From: Phlegmacium glaucopus | Lineage: Eukaryota > Basidiomycota > Agaricomycetes > Agaricales > Cortinariaceae | Assembly (NCBI GenBank): GCA_015039465.1 | Contig: MU130573.1 | Location: 259,015-323,014, forward strand | Direction of reading: 5' to 3' | Length of the DNA stretch: 64,000 bases | Shown here: positions 44,017-54,359 of the stretch, piece by piece | Numbering within the stretch: the stretch's first letter is position 1 | Layout of the letters: every line of letters begins with the position of its first letter | The notes under the pieces: generated by a model | The model's database searches: none | What the model was told of the DNA's origin: nothing | The model's input: only the letters and a program-made list of their open reading frames with translations | Made by a program: the position numbers and the translations under genes

Positions 44017-45216
44017 CCTTCGTCACTGCGTCTCCCCTTCGTCACTGCGTCGCCCCTTCATCACTGCGTCTCCCCTTCGTCACTGCGTCTCCCCTTCGTC
44101 CCTGCATCTCCCCTTCATCACTGCGTCGCCACTTCGTTCCTTCATCGCCCTTTCGTCATTACATCGCTCCTTGTTTCACTTGTCTCATATCTCGTCGCCC
44201 TACCTTAGTTGGAACCTTTCTGCAGATACTTGACTCAGTGTTTAGGCCACCGAAGCCCCGAGCCGCATCACACCTCAGTTAGTACAGCACCTAGCATACT
44301 GACAGTGTATCACCGGGCCTGTCTGGACCTATTGGGCATTTCCCATGGAACATCATTGTAACACATTGCTTCCATCGATCAGAAGCAGACGCCATCCTTA
44401 TGCGTCAATTAATTCCTTTGTCACTGCGATTGCGCAGCTCAACCAAATACGACTTTTGTATAATCTTGATGAAGCACTATGCCTGGATCCTGACAAGAAG
44501 GAAAGTAACAAGCTTATACATAACCTATGTATGTTCAATTGACTTCGCCCTTATTTCTGATCACTCATCTGAAATTTCAAAACAGATCCACTTTACATGC
44601 TTTCTGCTCCCCGACGACATGAAATTGTACCCTCACCAATCCGAAGTAAAGTTTTGGCTTGCTTAGCGATGCGCTTCAATGTTAAGAAGAACATTGTTCA
44701 ATCTGTCATCAAGCTGAATCAACCAATTACCCAGTACAGCAGGGTCACTCGTCTTGAAGGAGGTGATCGTATGATTGGCCAAGATTTGGTTCAAGGGACT
44801 GAGGACAGCCGTGACGCATCTTTTGTTTGAGTTGAGTCCTGCCTTCTTTTCATATGTGCAATTTCCTGAGCATTCTTTTATCCAGTATACTCAATTTGTG
44901 GATCGATATGCTCGCCAAAAGAGAAGAAGACCGGAATTCGAACTTCAAAGATTTCTTTGGTCAACTAAAATGTATTCTTATTTTAGAGTTACCATCCACA
45001 CCGCAACTCAACTTGGCCATGCCAACAACAATCATCCTAGCACTGATCCAGAGCATCAAAGCAACAATCAGAAATAACATCTATTATTACAAAGAAATTG
45101 GGGTTGATGAAGTTGTTGATCTGACTACAGTGCAGTGCGTTGTTGGAAGAATACAGGATAGGGATGAGTGGGCTATTGTTGATCGGAGCGATAATGTGGC
45201 AATCCAGGTGGACTGA

Positions 45217-46789
45217 TGCTTTTAGGTGTGATATAAGTCTTTTTCTAACTCTTTCTCTGTCTAACCAATCTTTCTCTGTCTAACAAATGCATCGTGTTTA
45301 TTGTTCTCTCCCACTGCTACGTAGATCTTCCTAACGCCCAGAGCTGCTGCTATGCTGTCGGATATGTTTATATATTTGTAGACTGAACTTGTTTACCCCT
45401 CAAATTAATCAATGTGCTCTTTCCTCAGAAATACATAGCTGCTGGCTCAGGAGAACTCAACATGGCTGATCTCAAAAGACAATATTCATTGCTCCAACCC
45501 ACCCAAGCTCAAGATGCACAATCTAGCGCTAACTTTGACTCAAAATTGCTATAGACAAGGTTGCCGGAATGCACGGGGGGAGCGATACGCAAGTTCTAAT
45601 GCAAGTTGGATTGATGAAACCTTGCTCTGACTGCTTGGGTATGTTAACAAGTATCAAAGTGACCCTTTCTGTCATGTATACTCTATCATTCACAACCTCT
45701 CACAGACTCTGGTTGACGCTGACAATCCTAACACCCCCTAGTTCTCTTCTGGAATGGTCCCAGTTGTCAACACTTCCATCGCTCGTTCATTCCCCACAAC
45801 TCCCTTCGTTTCACAGGAACATCCTCAACTCAACGAACGCACCGCAAGCATCGCTCTCAACCATCCCAGAAAATAGGTATTTGCTGGGCTCATTCAGGGC
45901 ATTGAACTTTTGGTCGCGGCTCAACAGGTCACCATGCGATCTCAAAAATCTTGCATTCAGAGGCGGTGTTTGTTGTTTAAAGCAAATGAGTACAATCCGT
46001 GTACTTGCGGTAAGTCAGCCCCAATTACGGCCATCTATTAGTTCTTAATAGCTTTTTTAACAGCATACAGTTATAATTAGTCGCAGAGCGTTAGCAGTTA
46101 CTATCACCTTTGTGGCGTTTTTTATATCTCGAACTGCACTACTTGGCGCCAGTAGTCACAGTGTTCTGCACTTTTCTGGCTGCTACCCGTTACCTCAAGG
46201 CCAAGTTAGCGGCAGCAGATCTATTTCTGGCCATGACTATAGAACAGCCAACTGTAAGGTATATATATTTCTATTCTTTGAACTATAACTAATATATCTT
46301 CATCAGCGACGTAAAGTTATCTACCATTTCGCGTTCCTTGCCGCACTAATGCTCGTCTACTCGCTCAGACGATATTTCACAATGTTTGCACTACTCGCAT
46401 GCAGTACTAGCTGTCATTTATAATTATCTGTGATGTACTTACCCTTAGTTTGTAATTTACCTCGATAGTTCCTACCCTAAAAGTGGTAAACAATTTTCTT
46501 GATATCATAATTCCATCCTTATCTTTTTTGATGTAAATATCTACAATAAGTACTGTAATCAATTACTATGAAAAACGTAGCTTATCTCTACTTGTCCGAA
46601 AAACAACCTTAAAAGTAAGAATTTCCCTCTTTAATACATTTTCCGTTGTTATTTACAATGCAGCTGGTCTTACAGTGAATACTGTAAAGTGGTGGTGGGA
46701 TACCCAGGTAGAGATCTTGTCCTTGTTTCTTTCGCTCTTAGTGCTTACAATATTTTAGAAGAAGGTCCAGGCTACAACTCGAAGCAAGA
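45217..46789. other. Spacer between tnp2 and Plavaka remnants
   Basis: No gene is recognised. A 159-codon frame at 45569-46048 has no domain. Short AT-rich repeat similarity to 13010-13110 occurs near 46530. Confidence 0.35.
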
Positions 46790-49117
46790 ACATCACGATC
46801 GTACCGATCATAATTTCATCTGACAAAACCCAGCTCACACAATTCCGTGGCAAGCAGGCCTACCTGGTCTACCTCACCATTGGTAACATACCAAAGCACA
46901 TTTGATGAAAGCCTTCTCAACAAGGCCAAGTATTGCTGGCCTATCTCCCAACATTGAAACTCAGTCATATCACAAATAAGTCTTCCCGTCGCTGCTGCAT
47001 ATCGAACCTCTTCCACCATTGCATGCAGACCATTGTCAAGCCATTGGAGAGTGCTGGGCATGATGGAATCATTCTTGTCAGTGGAGATGGCGCTACGAGG
47101 TGCTTCCCAATTCTTGCCACCTATGTAGGGGATTATCTGGAGCAGATCCTCATCTCGCTGGTTAAGACTGGCACTTGTCCCATTTGTCCTGCACTATGAA
47201 ATGACATTGGCAACTGGGATAGTATTCTTGAGCCTTGCAATGCCCAAAAAATCATGGAAGCTCTCAACGCCATCAATAAAGGGGCTGCCAAATTTACCAA
47301 GGTGTGTGCTAATGCAGGAATCAAGCCTGTCCAGTGTGTTTTATGGAAAAACCTTCCTTATGTCAACATCTACCACTCCATCACACCTGACATCCTACAT
47401 CAGTTGTATCAAGGTCTCCCCAAACATCTCATTGGGTGGATTCAGGCTGTATGCGGAGATGCAGAGGTTGATGCTTGGTGCCACCACTTGCCCCCTAATC
47501 ATCACATCCGGCTATTTATGAAGGGCATTTCAAACCTCTCTTGTGTTATGGGCACAGAACATGATCAAATTTCCAGATTTATTTTGGCATTGGATGCCAA
47601 TGTTCATCTTCCCCATGGCCATTCCAATGCACAACTTGTTTGTACAGTCCATGCAGTCCTCAATTTCATTTATCTAGCCAGATACCCTATTCACACATCT
47701 GAAACACTTGCTCAAATGAATGATGCCCTTCACACATTCCATCTCAACCGTGACATTCTTGTTTCTCTCGGCATTTGCACCTATTTTAACATTCCAAAGC
47801 TTCACAATTCCAGTCATTACTTCAAACTTATTCAGCTCTATGGCGCAGCCAACAATTTAAATACAGAATTTACCGAGTGGCTTCATATTGATCTCGTGAA
47901 GGATGTGTATGCTTTGACTAACTTCAAGGACAAATTCCCACAAATGACACATTGGCTGGACTGAAAGGAACGCGTGATGCACCATGAGAAGTACATCCGC
48001 CACCGCCTTGAAACATCTTTCAACATGCCCCTCCATGTCCAAAAACCCCTTCCTTCTTTGATCCCTGAACACAGGCAGCGGATGGCAAAGCACCCAACCC
48101 ATTGAGGTGTGCCTATTGAGGTAATTCACACTAAGTACAGTGCTACGCAATTTATCCCAGCTTTGTCACATTTTGTTGCTCAATATCAACATCCTGAATA
48201 CTTGAAAGCCCAAGCCCAAGCCACCTCCACCTCTATTCACATTCCTTTCTCAAAAATTTTGGTCTTTCATTGTCTAAAATTTATCAGCTATGATGTATAC
48301 AGCCTGAATCCTCTGGATGAAATCGTGGTCAACTCAATACACACCAATCCAGTGTTGTATTTAGGTGAATAACAGGTAATAAATGTCGAGAGAGACAACA
48401 AAGTGGAGGCTTAAGACGGTTGGTGTTAACCAGATAAAACACTAGTTATTCGACTAAAGAACTACTCTAGTTGTAACTACTATTTATACAAGTACAGGAA
48501 TGATAACAAAATTACTATTCTTATCTTTGACCTCTGGCATAATGTTCTCTTATCAGCTTATCTACCCAGAGTGAACTTGACACTTCCAACATCCAGTGCA
48601 TTTTGACAAGTATAGAAATGTTGTTCCTGGCTGATTTGACACCGTCGTCATTTGGGTTAAGGACTCTGACAGTGGCTCCAGTTTGGACTTGAAAGGTACA
48701 CTTTTCATGTTCTCTCCTTTGATTTAAACCTCAACTAAATGTTAATTTCAGGTCTATGCATTGGACAAGTCTGATGCATTTTTTCATTACCACCTCACGC
48801 AATTGACCTCTGGTTCCTGGCTTGGGCTGGCGCTTTTTCACACAAACACTTGGCTTACATTGAGTGGTTTACCACATTTTCTCAAGCTCAGAAGGATCAA
48901 AATTCCAAGTTATTCAAGGTTTCACACTTGATGGCTCAGGGAGAGCGCCATGTATCCATCATCCCCTGTTTCTCTCATTCTCTCAAGCATCCAGCTCTTC
49001 CCAAAATTTGGTCCACAAGCACCTGTCTCATGGTCATTGAGCAATGTCCTTGAAAGTGCTGCATCTTTTTATGTAAACTCGTTCTCAGATAGATTTTTGT
49101 ACTCACATATTTCTTAA
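46790..49117 (+). pseudogene. Plavaka-type transposase, decayed
   Basis: The concatenated translation follows the Plavaka family order: IISSDKTQLTQF, VYLTIGNIPKHI, LFHHCMQTIVKPLESAG, ATYVGDYLEQILI, SITPDILHQLYQGLPKHLIG, LPPNHHIRLFMKGISNLS, FNIPKLHNSSHYFKLIQLYG, TEWLHIDLVKDVYALTNFKD, HKHLAYIEWFTTF and SFYVNSFSDRFLYSH. Plavaka is a CMC-related cut-and-paste superfamily known from Agaricomycetes. In-frame TGA codons interrupt it at 46913, 46916, 47197, 47962, 48103, 48632 and 48772. Several of these stand where the family has Arg (IRRKPS, PGRFD, GQVR). A solo LTR (48353-48591) is inserted near the end, and a short intron lies at about 48692-48751. The gene is dead. Confidence 0.82.
48353..48591 (+). 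mobile_element. Solo LTR (239 bases) in the Plavaka pseudogene
   Basis: The ends are TGTTGTATTTAGG and CTTCCAACA, with a perfect 5-base duplication TCCAG at 48348-48352 and 48592-48596. Removing it restores the Plavaka frame (TNPVHFDKYRNVVPG). The small size fits a copia-like or TRIM LTR. Confidence 0.88.
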
Positions 49118-49593
49118 ATAGTTTTTGTGGACCAATTTCCTATATCTCTATATGCAGTTGGATGTGCAAAGGATCAGTGAATAATAAACAAGTTGTAGTA
49201 TCTAATAAGTGACCAGCCCTGCTGACCATTGGCTGATGTGCCACTGACTCCAGCTGATTTTGGTAGGTCAGTCAAAATTAACTTGCTCCCTACTTACCAA
49301 GGCTGATCCAAACTTATTCCCACAAATCAGCAATTGAGGTTTTTCCTGATGTAAATGTGTAGGAACATGTTGATAGTGTAAATGATAGAGAGCATAGTGA
49401 AAGACATTGAGAATAAGATGAGCGATGAGGATGATAATGTCAAACAAATGATTTTATTAACCAGAAACATGATTCAGGGCTGCTTCCAAAACAGGCAAGT
49501 GAATTCAAAGTCCGCTTTATTTTCATGATGGCAACTTTTAAGCTTTTTACCCACACTACCAATCAGTATTGGTGCATGATACCGGCAAGCCCT

Positions 49594-51384
49594 CAGTACT
49601 TTTCTGTCCCCCACCAGATCTGATCAGATCTGATCAGAATTGGTCAGATCTGATCAGAACTGCTCAGAATCTGACCAGTTCTGAGCATTTCTGATCAGAT
49701 TCTGAGCAGTTCTGATCAGAATCTGACCAATTCTGATCAGAATCTGACCAATTCTGATCAGATTCTGAGCAGTTCTGATCAGATCTGATCAGAACTGCAA
49801 TACTTATAAGTTAATTCCTACTAACTCATCTTTTTCTAACTTTTCTAACATATTAATCTAAATTTAAATGGATGATTGCTGGGGATTAGTTACTAATACA
49901 TTACATTAGAATCATAGAATGTATTCAATTGATATAAGAAAAATGAAATAAAGGCAGTAGATGGTCAAAATAGGTGGGTAAGTGTAGAAATGGGTGAGTA
50001 GAGTGTAGAAATAGGTGTGAATGGGTGGGTGGGTGGTAGAAATAGTGTGAAATGGGTGTATGGATGGTTGAAATGGGTGTATTGGTGCTCGAAACGGGTC
50101 CTTGGTAGTTGAAACAGGTGTACTCGTCGTCATACACGTATATTCCTCGTCGTACATGGGTGTTCGTCGTCATGGGTGTGTAGTCGTCGTTGTAGGGGGG
50201 TATTGGTCATCGCCGGCATGTACTCGCCGTCGTAGGGGGGTATTCATCGTCGTGGGCGTCTATTCATCATCGTGGGCATCTATTCATCGTCGTGGGCGTG
50301 TACTCGTCATCGTAGGTGGTATTCGTCGTCATGGACGTGTACTCGTCGTCGTGGGCATCTATTCATCATCGTGGGCGTGTGCTCATCGTTGTAGGGGGGT
50401 ATTTGTCGTTGTGGGCGTCTATTTGTCGTCGTAGGGGGTATTTGTCGTTGTGGGCGTGTACTCGTTGTCGTAGGGGTGTATTCGTCGTTGTGGGCGTCTA
50501 TTCGTCGTCGTTGGTGTGTACTCGCCGTTGTAGGTGGGTATTAGTCGTTGTACACGTGTACTCATCGACGTACACATGTATTCGTCGTGGTACACGTATA
50601 TTCGTCGTCATACGTGTGTACGTTGATATGATTTAAATCTGCATAAGCATGGTTTTTGCAATTTTTATCTATTATTTCAGCATAAATATTAATTAATGCA
50701 CCAATAACTGGTTAATACAACTGATAATAGACAAGGGAATCAGAGTTGTTTACCCTACAACTGCTGATTAGACCTATTACTGTGTGACTTAAATGCATAT
50801 AGTTAATAAGTGTGGTCAATAGACTATCATTTGTTACACTACAAATTGCATGTCTGGATTAAAACCAATAAATCCATGAATACGAGTGTGGTGGTGGTGG
50901 TGGTGTGAGAAACAGGGGGACGACATCAACAAACAGTAACGGGCACATCACATGTGGTCACGTGATCACACCCCTCGCACTGAACAAAATACACGATCTT
51001 GATGGCGATAAGTCCTTGCTATCCTACCTGTATATATTGGTGAATTAATATATTGCTAGTTTAATTTCTATAATTATATTATTTTTCTAGTAAAGTCAGG
51101 TGATTCATTTCCTAAGCTTGCAACTCAATTCTGCTCAGAATCTGCTCAGAAATAGTCAGATTCTGCTCGGAAATTGGTTGGATTCTGATCGGAAATTGGT
51201 CAGACTTGGATCTGATCAGATCTGATCAGAACTGGTCTTTCTGAGCAGATCTGGTCAGAATCTGGTCAGAAAAATTGGCTCTATTACTGCCATTTGGGCT
51301 GGAAAATATTCTGACCGGATCTGATCAGATCTGACCAATTCTGATCAGATCTGATCAGATCTGGTGGATCACAGCAAAGACCTC
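49594..51384. mobile_element. hAT-like non-autonomous element with GATC arrays, copy Q2
   Basis: 1791 bases flanked by a perfect 8-base duplication CAAGCCCT (49586-49593 and 51385-51392). The termini are CAGTACTTTTCTGTCCCCC and the complement of GAGGTCTTTGCTGTGATCC, which match at about 17 of 24 positions. Subterminal arrays of TGATCAGATCTGATCAG words lie at 49610-49800 and 51120-51365. The interior has a CGTCGT-rich minisatellite (50110-50630) and no transposase. The duplication length and subterminal arrays point to hAT. Confidence 0.82.
50110..50630. repeat. Minisatellite inside Q2 (GTATTCGTCGTCGTGGGCGT units)
   Basis: Roughly 25 imperfect units of 19-21 bases. The plus-strand frames it creates (RRRGVFVVVGVYSSS type) are rejected as genes. 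The unit is the reverse complement type of the Q1 minisatellite. Confidence 0.75.
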
Positions 51385-51572
51385 CAAGCCCTGAATCCGT
51401 GCTGGAGGTCAGCAAAGTGGAGCAGAGCTGTGCCAAAGGCCCAGGTTCATGGCTTGTTGTTGTAAATGATAGAATGTAGAATGTGAGAGTGATGATTAGA
51501 AAATAGCCTGACTAAGTATGTTTGTTACCCATCACTCCAGTGCACAAGACATATCCGTTCTGTGATGGATAT

Positions 51573-51768
51573 ATTCATTGCATGAGACCAATATTGAATA
51601 ATGGTGACTACCCAGGTTGTATGCTCACCAAGATCCAGCCTCACCAACCTGTATCCAGTCTGTCACTATAAGCATGAAATGATGATCCAGATTCCAGAGA
51701 GCCTGTGTATATTTGAAGTGGCCCTCTCCCCTTCACAATCACCTCACACACTTATTCTAATGTAGGTT
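51573..51768 (+). repeat. R1 flank block, copy 4
   Basis: Diverged copy with several CG to CA or TG changes compared with 4337-4597. It marks the left edge of the second ice-binding cluster. Its end is interrupted by the TIR element at 51770. Confidence 0.65.
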
Positions 51769-51769
51769 A

Positions 51770-52200
51770 CAGCTGTTCTCATATCTGTAGACGTTTTAGA
51801 AAATTTGCATTGCCCTCACACTCCATAGCTATCTATGCTCCTCCAAGCTCCAATAACAGCCTCATTCTAGAAAATCTTCTTGTTGCTATGTAACCTCAAC
51901 ATTATATTGACCTTGAGTGATGATGTAAGAATTCTTTGGCATCCCTTTTCTAGAGGACATTGGATGACCTGCCACATTGATAACCAGAGCCATTGCACAC
52001 ATTTCTGCTCTTCCAGTATAAATCTGTAGTTGCCCATGGTAAGTTGTCAAGGAGGTTCAATCATATATGGCAACTGGCAACTGCTTACAATTACTCCACT
52101 GTGGAGACTGAATAACAACCCTATTACCCATATAGACTATTTTGTAAGCAAAGGCACACAATGCAAAATTTCAAAATGTCTACAGATATGAAAACAGCTG
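51770..52200. mobile_element. Mariner-like TIR element, 431 bases, TA duplication
   Basis: The ends CAGCTGTTCTCATATCTGTAG and their complement run about 45 bases as an inverted repeat. TA flanks at 51768-51769 and 52201-52202. The uninterrupted flank is seen 3' of gene C, which confirms the insertion. No transposase. Confidence 0.82.
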
Positions 52201-52241
52201 TAAACAAAAAACAAAATTGTCATCATTATTCAATTTCATTA

Positions 52242-52998
52242 CAGCTATTTGCGAAATGGTAGACATTTTGGAAAATTTCTCATCTGCACCTTTGTTTACA
52301 GTAAACAACCAGATATAGTGTAGCACAAACAAACCATGCCTCAATTCCTCATTGCTCCACTTTTGTTACAACTTCAAAGGGTTCAGATGACTCTGACCAT
52401 AGACAGTTGTATAAAGATTGGTTTGTCAATATAGAATGAGCTCAGAAGAGTGCCAAGAGATCATCTCAAGGTATTGTCTTATGAGTTTGAGAAAGGTTCC
52501 AGTAAGGTTCTCAAGAACTAGCTAAAGAATACTACTGGTGTAAATACAGTATTTATAGTAAAAGGATGAGTCGCATATGTGTATGAGTCATCTGCATGTA
52601 AAGAGTGAGTCATAAGTAAAAATAGAGATGACTCATGCAATGAGTCATATGCATGTAAGTGAAACAATGAAAAAGAGTAAAGTAAACATGTGTAAATGGA
52701 AATGAAAGGGAATGTCATGCATGTGTAGATGAAACAACATCATGTTCAGTGGAGTTAAGAAAAGAAAAAGAATTGTTCATAACAACTTTCCCCCACCTTG
52801 CTTGAAAATCACTATGTCATCACAATATATTGATTGTTGACCCTGTTGGTGACAAGGAGCCTATCCTAGATGTAAATAGCACAGCCACTCCACTGCTTTC
52901 CACTCATGCACATCAATTCTACCTAATTATGGGTATTTATACAAACAAAGGCACACATGAGAATTTTTCCAAAACATCTACCATTTCGCAAATAGCTG
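52242..52998. mobile_element. Mariner-like TIR element, 757 bases, TA duplication
   Basis: The ends CAGCTATTTGCGAAATGG and their complement give an inverted repeat of about 55 bases. TA flanks at 52240-52241 and 52999-53000. The empty site is seen 3' of gene B. It lies only 41 bases from the previous element. No transposase is found inside. Confidence 0.82.
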
Positions 52999-53143
52999 TA
53001 AGAACAAGCCTTTATTTGTTTAGTACATTTACCCGCACGAACAACCTAGAAGAAAAAGAAAATAGCTGTCACCGAAATATAAGTACAATCATCGTTGGTC
53101 ATCTTCCGATTTCCTGCTTCATCGTATTTTAGATATGTATCAT

Positions 53144-54224
53144 CTATGATACGACGGTAGCCTGAAAAAAAAAAGGAAATCAGCATCGCCTTCGATGTTC
53201 CAATCAAAAACAAAAAAAAGGATCCGCCACTTACCTGCTGCAGCGCAACATTAGTCTGTGCAAGTATTCTCCCATTAACTGACATCCCAGTTTGGAGCGT
53301 GATCGATTTCTTTCCGAGAACCACGCCTTCGAGATGCGAGCCCACGCCAAGTGTCACAGCACCGGATACTACCCAGACAATGTTCGATGCCTTGGCGCCT
53401 CCGAGGAGGATCGTCTGCACTCCTGTCGAGAGGCCAAAGGTGCCTGCAATTTGGAATATCCAAGCTATCAGGTGTCGAAATTAATGTTGAGTTTTGATGA
53501 TTGATTAAATGGATTGCAAAAGCACATACTATCCGTAGCGCTCCCAGCAATAGTAAAAGCGCTTGCCGCGTTAACCGTGCTTGACCACTTGTACAATCCT
53601 GGCATCAAAATCAGTCCGCCAATGTTACCTATAATTAATCAAATAAAAATAAATAAAAAGTATCACCAGTATATTTTAAAAATATAAATAAACCAAAGAA
53701 ACAAAGAAACTCACCACTAAGGAGGTTCACGAAATCCGGATTCACCCTCCCACTTGCGTCAGTAAAGGCAGTCTGCATGTCCGAGATGGCAGTAGTGAGC
53801 TGTGAAGGCGTCGGCGATGTATACGACGCAGCGAACAACTTCCCGACGACCTGCAACGACGTGGAGAAGGTCCCGCTTGCGTCTAGCGTGAGGGAGAAGC
53901 CCGTCAAGCCCGTCGAGGAGATGGGGCTCACCCCGATGTCCCCCGCTGCATTATGGCACCATCATCAGATAACGGAATATTTAAATGTTTGTCTAGTACT
54001 TACTGATCGAGGAAAACGGGACAGTCGATACACCTGATTGGGCGAGGATGGCGAAGTTGCCTGCGGTGCCCAGGTTGACTGGAGTGGGACCAAGAAGAGC
54101 AAATGCGCTGTCGGCGATAGCCTGGCAGGCAGAAATTAGTATTTTAACATTGTCCAAATAAGCGAACGCATGTACACACCAACAGACCAAGAGTAAGCGC
54201 GGCAAATTTGATGTTGGATCGCAT
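53144..54224 (-). CDS. Ice-binding (antifreeze) protein D, DUF3494 family
   Basis: Six exons (54224-54180, 54121-54004, 53945-53715, 53628-53530, 53443-53235, 53161-53144) give 239 residues with exon lengths identical to A and B. It starts MRSNIKFAAL and has a signal peptide ending AFA. The domain shows NLGTAGNFAILAQSGVSTVP, GDIGVSPISSTGLTGFSL, GRVNPDFVNLLSG, and GGAKASNIVWVVSGAVTLG. By eye it is closest to gene B, in keeping with B/C and D/E being duplicates of one divergent pair. The family role is ice adsorption outside the cell. Its 3' flank took two TIR elements, but the gene itself is undamaged. Confidence 0.9.
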
Positions 54225-54338
54225 ATTTTATGGTTCACTTGAGTTAACCTTTCGAGGGCTAGTAAAAGAAAGGAGATGAGCAACTGAAGAACACCTAACG
54301 AATTTCGAAGTGCTTAACCTCCTTTCAAATTTAAGATA

Positions 54339-54359
54339 GCGTCATAGCGTTTATGACGC
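54339..54359. promoter_or_regulatory. Promoter palindrome of ice-binding gene D
   Basis: Exact GCGTCATA-N5-TATGACGC palindrome, 115 bases upstream of the ATG at 54224. Confidence 0.55.

Larger units (their letters stand above)
31205..44312 (+). mobile_element. Ty3/gypsy LTR retrotransposon inside the tnp2 gene
   Basis: The element runs from TGATGAGCATGC to GTGTATCA. It is flanked by CCGG on both sides (31201-31204, 44313-44316), and the tnp2 reading frame is restored when it is removed. It contains 5' LTR, primer site, gag-protease, pol (cut by a gap), an antisense spliced gene, and a 3' LTR broken by later insertions (41222-44016). The gag and pol frames are free of stops. Confidence 0.85.
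41897..44312 (+). repeat. 3' LTR of the gypsy element, interrupted and diverged
   Basis: 41897-42115 matches 31895-32105 of the 5' LTR and 44017-44312 matches the LTR end including the 19-base units, with a hat-like insertion between. Differences from the 5' LTR are many and include CG to TG or CA changes. The first 690 bases of the LTR are not found in front. Confidence 0.65.
28866..45216 (+). pseudogene. CMC-type (CACTA/EnSpm) transposase, tnp2 family, split by a gypsy element
   Basis: Exon 1 is 28866-29490 (N-terminal CTCGCG zinc-ligand-like start, then an acidic region). Exon 2 is 29538-31065, holding the conserved core: CCINSCVCFVGPYEEL, GRPRKYFDYLPLIPWL, ALGLSTDGFSPF, FGDIPAMALIMRMKG and FNFMHLIWENLIPNLI. 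Exon 3 (31113-31204) reads RLSACPLTIHALLHI and is cut by the gypsy LTR. The frame resumes exactly at 44317 with PVWTYWAFPME and continues to 45216 (VVDLTTVQCVVGRIQDRDEW). Damage: TGA at 29691 and 31132, a frameshift near 44945 and the 13 kb insertion. When whole, it would be a nuclear DDE transposase of about 1000 residues moving a CMC element, perhaps with H1-H3 as cargo. Confidence 0.85.

Noticed and set aside
50102..50636. Plus-strand frames of 106-110 codons
   Set aside because: They derive from the CGTCGT minisatellite of Q2 and have no non-repetitive part.
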